A stretch of 64,000 bases of DNA from Chloroflexi bacterium TSY (GTDB taxonomy: Bacteria > Chloroflexota > Anaerolineae > Caldilineales > Caldilineaceae), in the NCBI GenBank assembly GCA_019217005.1, contig JAHBNG010000044.1, forward strand, positions 38,785 to 102,784, written 5' to 3'. Position 1 is the first letter of the stretch, and each line of letters opens with the position of its first letter. The notes beneath the pieces are model-generated. The model was not told where the DNA came from. It saw only the letters and a program-made list of their open reading frames with translations, and searched no databases. Position numbers and translations under genes: made by a program. Positions 56,126 to 64,000 of this stretch are shown in pieces.

Positions 56126-57927
56126 CAGTTACAGCAAAAGTCGGGTACAAATTTATTATGTTGAGTTAGAAGGGGAGTCAGAATCATGACGATTTGTATT
56201 TGAAAGAAGAGCAGACTCCCAAGCGATTTCAAGTTCAGAAACGACTGAATCAAGGTGATGGCAAAAGCGAAAATAATCTTTGCGTTCAGCCAGGATCGAA
56301 TGTAAACGTTGCCGTTCAAATAAATAAGCGGACCGGTCAACGGATCGCAGCCGGAAGAGCAATTCGTCTTTGGTTTCAGTCGGATCGACGAAGGCAGCAA
56401 AAGAGCCATAGCGAAGGACGAAGTTATTAACACTTTGCGTCCAGTGATACGTCGTTGATTGGTTTTCAAGCGGCCAAAGAAGCCTCCAGGGCATTGTTAG
56501 TGGAAGGAAGACCCGAGACATCGTAGCAGACAAAGAGCCCCCACCAACGGTTGCGAAATGTTGTGTTGATATGCTGAACAATCGAGCGATCTGCGTCATC
56601 GAGAGTCGTATCCTGTGTCAGTGCGACTAAATATTGATCAACAGCTGATGCAACGGAATGAGCAGTGACCTGTACCTGGTCGTCGGCTTGAGAGTCAGGC
56701 GACAAAAGCCGTTGGAGTGCCACCAACCACCCAAGTTGCCGTCGTAAGCGGTTGGCTTGAACAGTGCAAAAACGATGAAAACCAGCAATCTTGATTAAGC
56801 GGGTCAGTAACGGATGCCCCCTTTTTCCTGAGCCCGTAATAATGATGCTTCAATCGTGATTAATTGTTGAACCATCTGTAAGCCACCTAATTCAAAAGGA
56901 GCCAATCCTCTTGTCAATAAAGTGAACCGCAGATAGCGAGTATATTGCAAAAGAACTGCTTTGTAGGGATCGGTTTCCGCCAATTCTCGAACCGTTTTGT
57001 AGACCCGATTCAAAAAGCCACGCAGCTTCTTTTTGAGTTGAGTTTTCATTGTACGGTCAAGCGCATAAGTGAGTCGCCCAGCTTCTTTAATGCAATGGAA
57101 CTGACAAGTCTGATGGGGGCAATTCGGCCACACTTGAGCAACAGCAAGTTGGATGTTTTCCTGGGCGTCACTGATGATGCCCTTGATAGGGATTTCCCAT
57201 TCGTTTATCGGTTCCAACAGTGCTGAAACCAGAGTCTTGTGAGTCCCTGATTCCAACACTTCTGCCATCAAAGTGATGTCTAACTGGACTTCTCGAACCA
57301 CATAGAGCGCTGGACTTCCTTTCTCTGGTTGCATCCCATCTATGGAGAGGATTAGTCCGCCCAACCTTTTCCATTTTTTCTGCTGGTTTACTACCTTCGC
57401 TGGCTGTCCAGCTCGCAACAAGGCTAAAATGTACCGATTAAGTTCAGCACTTGTCTTTCAGATATCGTTATCCGCTCTTTTAGTCCTTTATGGATTTCGG
57501 CCACTCTTCGTTGATGCCAAAATCGTTGGTATCCTATTTCGACGATTACATCTAACCCATAACCGCATTCGGTACACCCAACTCTTCTGCTTCTTGGGAA
57601 CGATAGACCACTTCTTGCTGCAAGCAGTTCTCATTTTGACACCGATATCCATGACTTACCACATAATATCTGCCCTCCAGTGTTTCCAGATACTTATGCC
57701 ATAATTTATAGCTTCTTTTCAGTTTGCTTTTGCAGTTCGGACAGCGCTTCTTTGTTGGTCGGTAGTATCGTTTCTCTACCTGCTTCTCCTTCTTTTTGCG
57801 CATTTTTCCGGACCTCCTTGGCCTCTCCTATTCTAGCCTTTTCTTCCGGAGGTCTTCAATTTATCTCTTTTTGGTCGCAATCATTTACTTGTCATAATAT
57901 TTCTGTACCCGACTTTTGCTGTAACTG
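56126..57927 (-). mobile_element. Mutator-like IS element
   Basis: The ends CAGTTACAGCAAAAGTCGGG (56126) and its complement (to 57927) are perfect over 25 bp or so, and a T8/A8 run outside each end extends the match with one base offset. About 1.8 kb. No target duplication is obvious. It carries a broken minus-strand transposase and separates the non-coding region from the SWIM/SSB-like genes. Confidence 0.8.
56156..57803 (-). pseudogene. Mutator-like DDE transposase, decayed
   Basis: An N-terminal zinc finger (CPNCKSKLK, CQNENC) is in the first frame (57803-57552). The catalytic part (57421-56804) has LILSIDGMQPEKG (Asp), IKGIISDAQENIQ (second Asp) and CPHQTCQFHCI, the C-x2-H motif typical of mutator-like transposases. 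The C-terminal part lies in two more frames (56726-56466 and 56599-56156). Several shifts make it non-functional as written. Confidence 0.75.
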
Positions 57928-58063
57928 GAAAAAAAATGGGCGACCGTGCGCGCATCCGCACAACGCCCGCCCTTTGGGAAATCAAAAATTGATTCGTTCG
58001 CTGTGTGCCATCCAACGCCAATCAGCATAGCGCACAGTCGACAAATCAACTTTCAACGTGTTC

Positions 58064-58104
58064 CCCCTCTAAGTGCGTGCTTTGTACAGCTGCACTAAGA
58101 GGGG
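58064..58104 (+). promoter_or_regulatory. Hairpin in the leader of the SWIM gene
   Basis: CCCCTCTAAGTGC pairs with GCACTAAGAGGGG with one mismatch. It ends 22 bp before the ATG and is followed by AAAAAA, not T, so it is a leader structure or operator rather than a terminator. Confidence 0.5.
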
Positions 58105-58126
58105 CACAAAAAACTAGGAGTCTATT

Positions 58127-58660
58127 ATGCTGTACCATCCACATTTGGGCGAAATCCGCCCACTGATGGATCAACTCTGTGACAAATGGCCACAACTATA
58201 CACGCGTGCCCAACGAGCCGAGCAGATCTTGTTAAACCACGACATCGTTTGGTGTGACGGCCATTGGGGCGTCCACAGCCAGAGCAAAGATCGTCTCTAC
58301 ATTCAGGAAGAGGGTCTTTGTCCCTGTCCAGACCATAGCCGCGACGCCCCCTTGATTGAGGATCGGCGCTTCTGCAAACACCGCATTGCTGTGGCCGCTT
58401 ACCTTTGGATCCTACGCCAACACTTAAATGAACAACCGGCCCTCAATCTCACTGCTGACATGCAGCTCATCGATCCACACGGCGTCCATGTCTGTCAAGC
58501 CAGAATTGACGCTGACGGTCATCTAAAGTTTGAGTCCTGCGCCAACGCCCACAAGTTTAGCCGCTGGCTTTGCAGCCAGCCTCTGCTACGGCTGGAAGTC
58601 CAAAGTCAAACCCCACACTTTTCTATCACCAGCATCGAATATTCAATTGTCACAGCATAA
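58127..58660 (+). CDS. SWIM zinc-finger protein (hypothetical)
   Basis: 177 aa. The motif C65-x-C67 followed by C83-x-H85 (LCPCPDH ... FCKHRIA) is the SWIM zinc-finger signature, a nucleic-acid or protein-binding fold. The rest is unassigned, with a beta-rich C-terminal half. ATG 58127 has AGGAG 8 nt upstream. It precedes the possible SSB-like gene by 83 bp on the same strand, so both probably serve DNA metabolism of the mobile element. No partner SNF2 helicase is present. Confidence 0.65.
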   Translation: MLYHPHLGEIRPLMDQLCDKWPQLYTRAQRAEQILLNHDIVWCDGHWGVHSQSKDRLYIQEEGLCPCPDHSRDAPLIEDRRFCKHRIAVAAYLWILRQHLNEQPALNLTADMQLIDPHGVHVCQARIDADGHLKFESCANAHKFSRWLCSQPLLRLEVQSQTPHFSITSIEYSIVTA

Positions 58661-58743
58661 GTACGCCTCCCATCTGGAAGATGTTGCGCTATTTGCGCAC
58701 GAAAGGATGTAGTAGGCGGAAGCAATAATAAGGAGTATGTCTC

Positions 58744-59583
58744 ATGACAACCATTACCAACGAAATCAACTTAAGTAGCCCCCAAGCCATCCAGATCTTA
58801 GCACCACGCATGGACGAAATGAGCGCGGTACAAGCACTCTTAAACGGCCATGCCGAAACCGAACAACACGCCTTCAACCTGATCCCACCCCGCCTCAAGA
58901 TTGCGCCAGGTGGGACAGGTTTCTTTGTCACCGACGACGGCGAAATATTTCAGGAGCTAACTGGCGTGATCGCCCTCTCGCAGAAAGCCCATGCTTACTG
59001 GCCAGAGCGGAACATCCGCCAGATGCCGCCGCTTTGTATGTCGCCCGATGGTGTTCATGGCCTCTTTGCCGAGATTCCAGACGACCAGCAACTCGCCGCA
59101 GCGGCTCACGTCACCAAACCCCATCCAGCCATCCCCCTGCTGGATGCCCAGAATGAGCCATTTCCTGATACGTTTGCCTGCGCCCGTTGTCCGCTCGCCA
59201 AGTGGGGCAGCACTCACCAGAACGGTCCAGGCAAAGGCAAAGCCTGCAAGGAACTGCGCCGTCTGATTCTAATTCTGGATGGCTTTGTCTCGCCGGTGAT
59301 TCTCACGCTACCGCCAACCTCGTGCCGACCCTATGATCAGTATGCGTCAGGATTGGCGGCTCGTGGCTTCAACTACTTTGGCGTACGAGCGACCATCAAG
59401 CAGAATATCGGCACTGCCCGCGGCGGCGAAAAGTATGGGATTGCTGAATTCTCAGTTGAGGGATATATCGAAGATATGCGTCAGGCCGAAGCCGTGATCG
59501 CCGTGCGTGAAGCTTACGCGGAATTGGTGCAGACCATGCCAGTTGAGCCAGAGGAATATAATACAGAGGACGTTCCGTTCTAG
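58744..59583 (+). CDS. Possible ssDNA-binding-type protein with SSB-like C-terminal tip
   Basis: 279 aa. I do not recognise a named family. The body has LIPPRLKIAPGG near residue 50 and a likely zinc site (C146, C149, C168 in ACARCP ... GKAC). The end is acidic and closes with EDVPF, which closely mimics the DDIPF tip through which bacterial SSB recruits repair proteins. ATG 58744 has AAGGAG 9 nt upstream. Neighbours are a SWIM protein and, farther on, an integrase. A replication or recombination accessory of a mobile element is a reasonable guess; the tail is the only direct evidence. Confidence 0.5.
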   Translation: MTTITNEINLSSPQAIQILAPRMDEMSAVQALLNGHAETEQHAFNLIPPRLKIAPGGTGFFVTDDGEIFQELTGVIALSQKAHAYWPERNIRQMPPLCMSPDGVHGLFAEIPDDQQLAAAAHVTKPHPAIPLLDAQNEPFPDTFACARCPLAKWGSTHQNGPGKGKACKELRRLILILDGFVSPVILTLPPTSCRPYDQYASGLAARGFNYFGVRATIKQNIGTARGGEKYGIAEFSVEGYIEDMRQAEAVIAVREAYAELVQTMPVEPEEYNTEDVPF

Positions 59584-59686
59584 CGAGTTTGGCTAATCAC
59601 CCAGAGGCACTGAAATCAGTGATCTTAGTGCCTCTAGAATCCTTCGACTGTAACGATGAGAAAGTGAGCAGTGTTATGAAAATAGA

Positions 59687-59983
59687 TTAATTCGCGAAGA
59701 TAAAGACCCACGAAACTATACCAATAATACCAAAAAAGATAGCAAGAGTGATAAAGCCAAAAATACATCCAAGAAAGTTATTGAAGGGACTGGGTTGCAT
59801 AACCGGTTGCGGTGGCATTGGCGGACCTGGTTGCTGGTTAAAAAAATTACTGATATTGCCCCACGCCCATCCAATGAGGCCGCTAATAACACTAAAGACA
59901 CCAATAACAAGAGCACCTATCACCAGAATGACAACTGCTCCGGTAATAGATTCAGGAGTAAATACGTCGTTGAAAAATTCCAT
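59687..59983 (-). CDS. Small two-helix membrane protein
   Basis: 98 aa. The first hydrophobic helix is AVVILVIGALVIGVFSVISG, followed by a Pro-rich loop (PGPPMPPQPVMQP) and a second helix (FITLAIFFGIIGIVSWVFIF). ATG 59983 (MEFFND) is chosen over 60007 because GGAGG lies 7 nt before it. It is the only minus-strand gene between the SSB-like gene and the 188-aa gene. No family recognised. Confidence 0.6.
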   Translation of the reverse strand: MEFFNDVFTPESITGAVVILVIGALVIGVFSVISGLIGWAWGNISNFFNQQPGPPMPPQPVMQPSPFNNFLGCIFGFITLAIFFGIIGIVSWVFIFAN

Positions 59984-60080
59984 TGCATTCCTCCAATAGG
60001 TTGACATCCTCCATTATTCATAATAATATCCCGATCAGAACATACGTTCTACATAGATTAGTATTGACAAGGGGATACAT

Positions 60081-60647
60081 ATGCTAAATTATCTAAGATA
60101 CAACTATTTTCTACTAATCCGCACTATCATTCTAAGTATTTGGCACACAGAATGGGGAAAGACTCATCAAGAAAAAGGCAGCATAGGTGTTGCAAAAGAG
60201 GCAATCAAAGCGTCGCTAGCAATTAATTCTTGGTGTTTTTTCTTAAGCAGCCAAGGAACACCAAGCAAGGCATACGTGCAACACATACTTGAATCGTATG
60301 GAATAAAAATGTGGGGCTGGGGGTACAGTCATGGTGAGTTTTTCTTCCGGGTAAGAGTCGGCCAGTCCCGTTTTGCTCAGCAACTCTTACTCAAACACAA
60401 CATTCCTATCGTAGGTGGTTTGATTGATGGCGTCCTAGCACCTCAAGCGTCTAGAGACGCATATAGCGTCGACTCGTCCAAAACATCAGTACCAGAGACT
60501 GAAGCAGCTTACGATCAACTTGACTCGTTTGAAACATCAATGCCCGAGACTGAAGCAGCTCACAATCAGGCAGGAAAAACGAATTATGTCTCAATTAAGG
60601 GCATCAATAAAGTAGCAGATAAAATTTCTGATATGACCCAATTCTAA
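60081..60647 (+). CDS. Hypothetical protein with PETEAA repeats
   Basis: 188 aa, no recognised family. The N-terminal 120 residues look globular, with an aromatic-rich core (GIKMWGWGYSHGEFFFRV). Residues 130-165 hold two imperfect copies of a 17-residue unit, each with a PETEAA block. The tail is basic and polar. ATG 60081 has AAGGGG upstream. It stands alone between the small membrane protein and a gene-poor stretch. Confidence 0.5.
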   Translation: MLNYLRYNYFLLIRTIILSIWHTEWGKTHQEKGSIGVAKEAIKASLAINSWCFFLSSQGTPSKAYVQHILESYGIKMWGWGYSHGEFFFRVRVGQSRFAQQLLLKHNIPIVGGLIDGVLAPQASRDAYSVDSSKTSVPETEAAYDQLDSFETSMPETEAAHNQAGKTNYVSIKGINKVADKISDMTQF

Positions 60648-61257
60648 TTTATGACCAGATGAGTAAGAGCACAATTGGTATATTGAGATGAATATATTTT
60701 ATGTTAGGTTGAATTGCATGAATGGAAGTAGCATATCACGAATGTGTCGAGTAAACGCCGACAAACAACCGCTGTCTAAATAACCTCGAGAATAGCGAAA
60801 ACGTCTTCAATCAGCTACTTGAGACCGACAATCTAGTTGTCCTATGACGAATCAAAAGCGGTGAGAAAATTCAAGGAAAAGGATTTACGCAGAATCCTCT
60901 CTGTAGAAGTAAAGTTGAAAAGCGCGGGTGTTGGTACTACACGAGATGAAATGAGGGCATTATCGACAGCTTCCTGTATCTCTATTTTAATTATGGATGA
61001 ACGTTTGCATCCGAAGTAGTCAGACCATTCGCGTACAATTTGTTGACGGCTTGTCTAATATGGTTGACAAGCTTGCGTGCTTCGACTTATCATATTGTAC
61101 AGCACAAGACAGATATCATTGTCAAAATAAATTTCAATCGTATGGGTATTCAAAAACAAGTGTTAAGACTACTTCACGTCCAGAAACAACTGTCTTTGGA
61201 GGGGTATTTGTCCAAAGGTCGATGGATCTTTATGGATAAATGAGCAAGACATAACGA

Positions 61258-61292
61258 AGCCCTTACCGAGAGAGTTGGTAAGGGCTTTTTTT
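61258..61292 (+). terminator. Intrinsic terminator 1 of a tandem pair
   Basis: AGCCCTTACC pairs with GGTAAGGGCT, followed by seven or so T. Textbook structure. Confidence 0.9.
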
Positions 61293-61297
61293 ACAGT

Positions 61298-61344
61298 GAG
61301 GGAATACACTGAGCTTTAGCGGGCTGTGCATTCCCTCTTTTTTT
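61298..61344 (+). terminator. Intrinsic terminator 2 of a tandem pair
   Basis: GAGGGAAT (61298-61305) pairs with ATTCCCTC (61330-61337), followed by seven T. It starts 5 bp after terminator 1. Confidence 0.85.
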
Positions 61345-61566
61345 CACTGATCAACCAAAACACGGGACGTCGAACAGGCGCCTCGTATTACAGAATTGAT
61401 TGGACGCAGTTCTTTTATTGTATCGGTTCTATTTACAAGAGTCAAGACGTTTTTCAGACTCCTCTAAGACAAGCAGGAGACGAGGATAGCTTAAGAGTAA
61501 CTTCCATTAGACAAATATATAGCCGTAGCACGCGATGGTCATGACGCTATTCATTGGGAGACGACC

Positions 61567-62192
61567 ATGAGCAACAAACACGATTACCGCTTAGATTTTT
61601 ATTCAGAATTTGCCAATGCGATCTTTCTTGTTGTTGGTTTGATCGCTAGTTTGATTACGATCTGCACTGCGATTATGGTTCGGTTACGCGAATGGTCTAC
61701 CACCAAACTAACCAACATCATGGCTGGTATGACTATAATTATGTTATTTGTGGTGATGATCCTGCTAGTGATGGTATTGAAAATTCAACAAGATATTTCT
61801 TCTATAGAACCGCCTGGACAGGTTCTAGTTCCCACTCAAAACACCAGAGCCACTATTCCAACCTTTACCCCTACCTGCACACCAACAAATACACCGCAGC
61901 CCTCAGCAACTCCTACATCAACGTTAACTCCTACTCCGACCCACACACCAACTCCAACATTATTAGTCCATAAACTTCGTGGGAGATCGTAACATGTCTT
62001 GCGCTTCACTACTATGGGAACGTGATCTACTTCAAGGATTTATGCGATTATAATGGTTATCCGAACGCAACTGGTAGCAACGAGTGGACAGAATGTAGTA
62101 ATTTAGCAGATGGAACAGAGATCGAAATTCCTAATAGCCTCGCTATTCAGACTGAGGCAGGGACTACAGTGATTCGACTACGTAAATCTTGA
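61567..62192 (+). pseudogene. Membrane-anchored Pro/Thr-linker LysM protein, one frameshift
   Basis: The first frame (61567-61992) has two transmembrane helices (IFLVVGLIASLITICTAIMV and IIMLFVVMILLVMVL). A Thr/Pro-rich linker (TPTPTHTPTPT) then leads to LVHKLRG. The frame is lost at a GGG run near 61981; adding one G continues as EIVTCLALHYYGNVIYFKDLC to a stop at 62190-62192, which looks like a LysM peptidoglycan-binding domain. GGGAG lies 8 nt before ATG 61567. The last 46 bp overlap the convergent RHH gene. With the shift corrected it would be about 208 aa. Confidence 0.65.
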
Positions 62193-62383
62193 ACTTCGGC
62201 CATCAGACCGACTACCTGAAAGCGCAGGCCTTCGATAGTGGTGCCACGGCTAACCTGTCGATTCTCCCAAGCGGTACGCACTAGGTTCGAGATATACTCT
62301 CCCTGCTTACGCGGACCATCGACCAAGTCCAGCAATTTGCCGGGAATATCTTCATCGACATAAACTGAGATTCGTTTGGACAT
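62147..62383 (-). CDS. Ribbon-helix-helix protein, probable repressor
   Basis: 78 aa. N-terminal RHH motif (KRISVYVDEDIPGKLLDLV, then GPRKQGEYISNLVRTAW) with a C-terminal helical segment for oligomerisation. ATG 62383 (MSKRIS) is chosen because GGAGG lies 6 nt upstream; the frame is open five codons further. It is divergent from the integrase, with a 194-bp gap that contains an operator-like palindrome. It shares the GPRK-x-YIS-LV segment with the N-terminus of the 562-aa regulator at 52.3 kb. Confidence 0.7.
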   Translation of the reverse strand: MSKRISVYVDEDIPGKLLDLVDGPRKQGEYISNLVRTAWENRQVSRGTTIEGLRFQVVGLMAEVQDLRSRITVVPASV

Positions 62384-62530
62384 TTGGAGCCTCCACATAT
62401 TGCGCGCGGTGAAGGGCGCGATCCATCTCCGTATGTGTCAGTGCCTCTAGATCGTAAACCGCGCGGTAAGCCTTTGTAAATGGTCCAATGGTACCAATTA
62501 GGCGTGCTCTATTTTGCAGGCCAAAAAAGC

Positions 62531-62577
62531 TACTGATTATTTATACTAATCAGTATCTATTTGCTATAATCCCAACC
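62531..62577 (+). promoter_or_regulatory. Integrase promoter with operator-like palindrome
   Basis: A perfect -10 box TATAAT (62565-62570) ends 7 bp before the integrase ATG, so the mRNA should begin at or next to the start codon (leaderless). A perfect inverted repeat TACTGATT-N9-AATCAGTA (62531-62555) overlaps where the -35 should be; no good -35 is seen. It is a likely binding site for the divergent RHH protein. Confidence 0.65.
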
Positions 62578-63642
62578 ATGCTCAAAATCGACCAACCAAA
62601 CGCAATCATCCAACCCAGCGACATCGAGGCCCTGCAGGTGCTCGCCACCCAAGCCGACCAGGTTGCAGCAGACAATCGCTTCACCATCTATCGCTCCACA
62701 AAGAGTGAGGAAACCACCCGGCGCCAGCTTGCCGATCTCAACCTCTTTGCCCAATTCATCCACCAGCAAGCGCCCATTACACTCACTGGCCAAAACTTCC
62801 TCGACAATCCGGCTGCCTGGTCCGCGGTCAGTGGAGGCCTGGTCGAATCCTACAAGTATTGGATGATCAACCAAGGCTACAACATACGCAGCATCAACGT
62901 GCGCCTCTCCACCATCCGCACCTATGCCCGACTTGCGTTTCAGGCTGGTTACTTGGACGATCTCAAGCATCTGAGCATTCAAGCGGTCAAGGGATTCAGT
63001 CAAAAGGAGGCGGGCCGCATCGATGAAAAGCGCGAGAAAGCCCGGGTGGGTGCAAAGAAGATAGAAGCCACGCCCATCAAACGCATCAGCGCCACGGCAC
63101 TCAAGCACATCTGGATCGCCAAGCGACCGCAAAAGCCCTCTCATCTACGCGACCGTCTGCTCATGTGCCTACTGCTGGATCATGGCCTGCGCGTCGGCGA
63201 GGTGGCCATTATGCAAACGTGGAACATCAACCCCGAAGACAACGAGATGCGCTTCTATCGACCCAAGACCCGAGACTGGAGCATCCACAAACTCACCGAA
63301 GATACGGCCGACATCATCCATCGGTATCTAGACGACCAAAACATCACTGATACCATCAATGATGAATCACCCCTACTCAAGGCCTCCAACAAATCGGGTC
63401 AGCTGCTAGAGGGAGGCATGTCAACCCGAGCCATCAACCAGCGGGTGCGCATCATCGGTCAAGCACTAGAGATCCAGACTCTTTCGCCCCACGACTGCCG
63501 GCACGCCTGGGCCACCGAAGCCGCCAAGCATTCAAGCCTCGACGCGCTCATGCAGGCTGGTGGCTGGTCCAGCCCAGCTATGCCGCTGCGCTATATTGAA
63601 GGTCGTCAAATTGCAAATGAGGGGATTATTATTACGTACTGA
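62578..63642 (+). CDS. Tyrosine recombinase (integrase)
   Basis: 354 aa. An N-terminal SAM-like core-binding domain (about 45-140) precedes the catalytic domain. The catalytic set is complete: R205 (GLRVGEV), K230 (YRPKTRDW), H305-x2-R308 (HDCRHAW), W330 (AGGW) at the second His position, and Y339 (RYIEG). ATG 62578 is chosen from the -10 box position; the open frame begins 30 codons earlier but that part lies upstream of the promoter. It probably mobilises the 52-64 kb region with the excisionase-like protein. No attachment site could be located. Confidence 0.9.
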   Translation: MLKIDQPNAIIQPSDIEALQVLATQADQVAADNRFTIYRSTKSEETTRRQLADLNLFAQFIHQQAPITLTGQNFLDNPAAWSAVSGGLVESYKYWMINQGYNIRSINVRLSTIRTYARLAFQAGYLDDLKHLSIQAVKGFSQKEAGRIDEKREKARVGAKKIEATPIKRISATALKHIWIAKRPQKPSHLRDRLLMCLLLDHGLRVGEVAIMQTWNINPEDNEMRFYRPKTRDWSIHKLTEDTADIIHRYLDDQNITDTINDESPLLKASNKSGQLLEGGMSTRAINQRVRIIGQALEIQTLSPHDCRHAWATEAAKHSSLDALMQAGGWSSPAMPLRYIEGRQIANEGIIITY

Positions 63643-64000
63643 GGTGTCAATTCGGTCTCTTTGGCGAAAAGTACAAAAATTGACCGCACAGAAAGCTCGC
63701 AGAGCGACGTTTTTGACCAAAGCCATAGTAGATGACCTCGTAATTCTTGTAGGATCAAGAGGATTTGCATTCAACGGCAATTAAATTTGGTATACCGCAG
63801 TAGATGTAGCTGCAAGCCGCACGAAGCCCAAGATTGCACTTCAAGCAGTGCCTACGTTTAGCGATCTATTTTCTGAATGCTCATCAAACTGTTTCCCATG
63901 CGATTGCATCCGTAAACTCAAGAAGGTATACTGCACAGAGAGCGCTGCCCAAACTCGGCGTTTCGGCTATTATACGCTCATAACGAATGGCTCTTGATAA
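63643..64000. other. Region downstream of the integrase
   Basis: The open frame 63560-63784 overlaps the integrase in another frame and has no recognisable features, so I do not call it. No tRNA or obvious attachment repeat is seen. The last 200 bp hold nothing I can support. Confidence 0.4.

Larger units (their letters stand above)
60648..61566. other. Gene-poor region with tandem terminators
   Basis: One weak ORF (60837-61019, 60 aa, Lys/Arg-rich) has no clear ribosome site and no family, so I do not call it. Three other short frames (61040-61544) overlap in conflicting frames. The two terminators at 61258-61344 suggest that some transcript ends here, perhaps a small RNA or decayed gene from 60.8 kb onward. 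Confidence 0.4.

Noticed and set aside
52323..64000. Calling the region a prophage or a conjugative element
   Set aside because: Integrase and excisionase-like genes are present, but no capsid, terminase, relaxase or T4SS gene is seen; only a generic integrated mobile element is supported.
63643..64000. tRNA or attachment site next to the integrase
   Set aside because: No cloverleaf or CCA end and no repeat matching the other side of the region could be found by eye.

Overview
The window looks like a chromosome segment of an uncultured Chloroflexota bacterium, probably from the Anaerolineae/Caldilineae side. This rests on gene content and is inference: a tandem-domain phosphofructokinase, DUF4058, TPR-CHAT proteins, BMP-type sugar/nucleoside transport, very large secreted FG-GAP/LRR/RHS proteins, and the YLP[VL]-type motifs (FLPVFQ, YLPVFVR) often seen in secreted Chloroflexota proteins. 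No rRNA, tRNA or CRISPR array was found.

Layout. 1-13 kb is carbohydrate metabolism: a 5'-truncated phosphofructokinase, a GH4 glycosidase, a LysE-type exporter, an IolE-like isomerase/dehydratase, an IolC-like kinase and a LacI-type regulator. It is heavily damaged by insertions. 13-14 kb holds ychF. 14.6-33.2 kb carries three giant secreted proteins on the minus strand: an RHS protein with a papain-like C-terminal domain, a LamG/thrombospondin-3/S74-like fibre, and an LRR/FG-GAP/metallopeptidase protein. 33.4-38.0 kb is a candidate signalling module: a TPR-CHAT protease, a protein with a zinc-binding anti-sigma signature (H-x3-C-x2-C), and a sigma-70-like factor. 38.4-47.0 kb is a plus-strand transport and catabolic operon: two ABC permeases, BMP lipoprotein, HpcH/HpaI aldolase, APH-type kinase and DUF4432 epimerase. 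47.0-50.0 kb is an ECF sigma factor overlapping a membrane vWA protein. 52-64 kb looks like an integrated mobile element: an RHH/P-loop/winged-helix fusion, an excisionase-like HTH, a SWIM protein, a possible SSB-like protein, small membrane proteins, an RHH repressor and a tyrosine integrase with a leaderless promoter and operator-like palindrome.

The dominant theme is recent transposition. I delimit seven IS copies of five or six kinds: a YREK-type IS, two IS701, two ISAzo13, one IS1380, a second YREK-type IS, and one mutator-like IS. There are also four copies of a 155-bp MITE with 8-bp target duplications. Removing the insertions restores open reading frames in an IolE-like gene, a CHAT gene, a DUF4058 gene and a fibre gene. 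At 40.5-42.5 kb insertions are nested four deep. Many otherwise intact genes are broken only by one-base changes in homopolymer runs, which points to sequencing error or to slippage biology.
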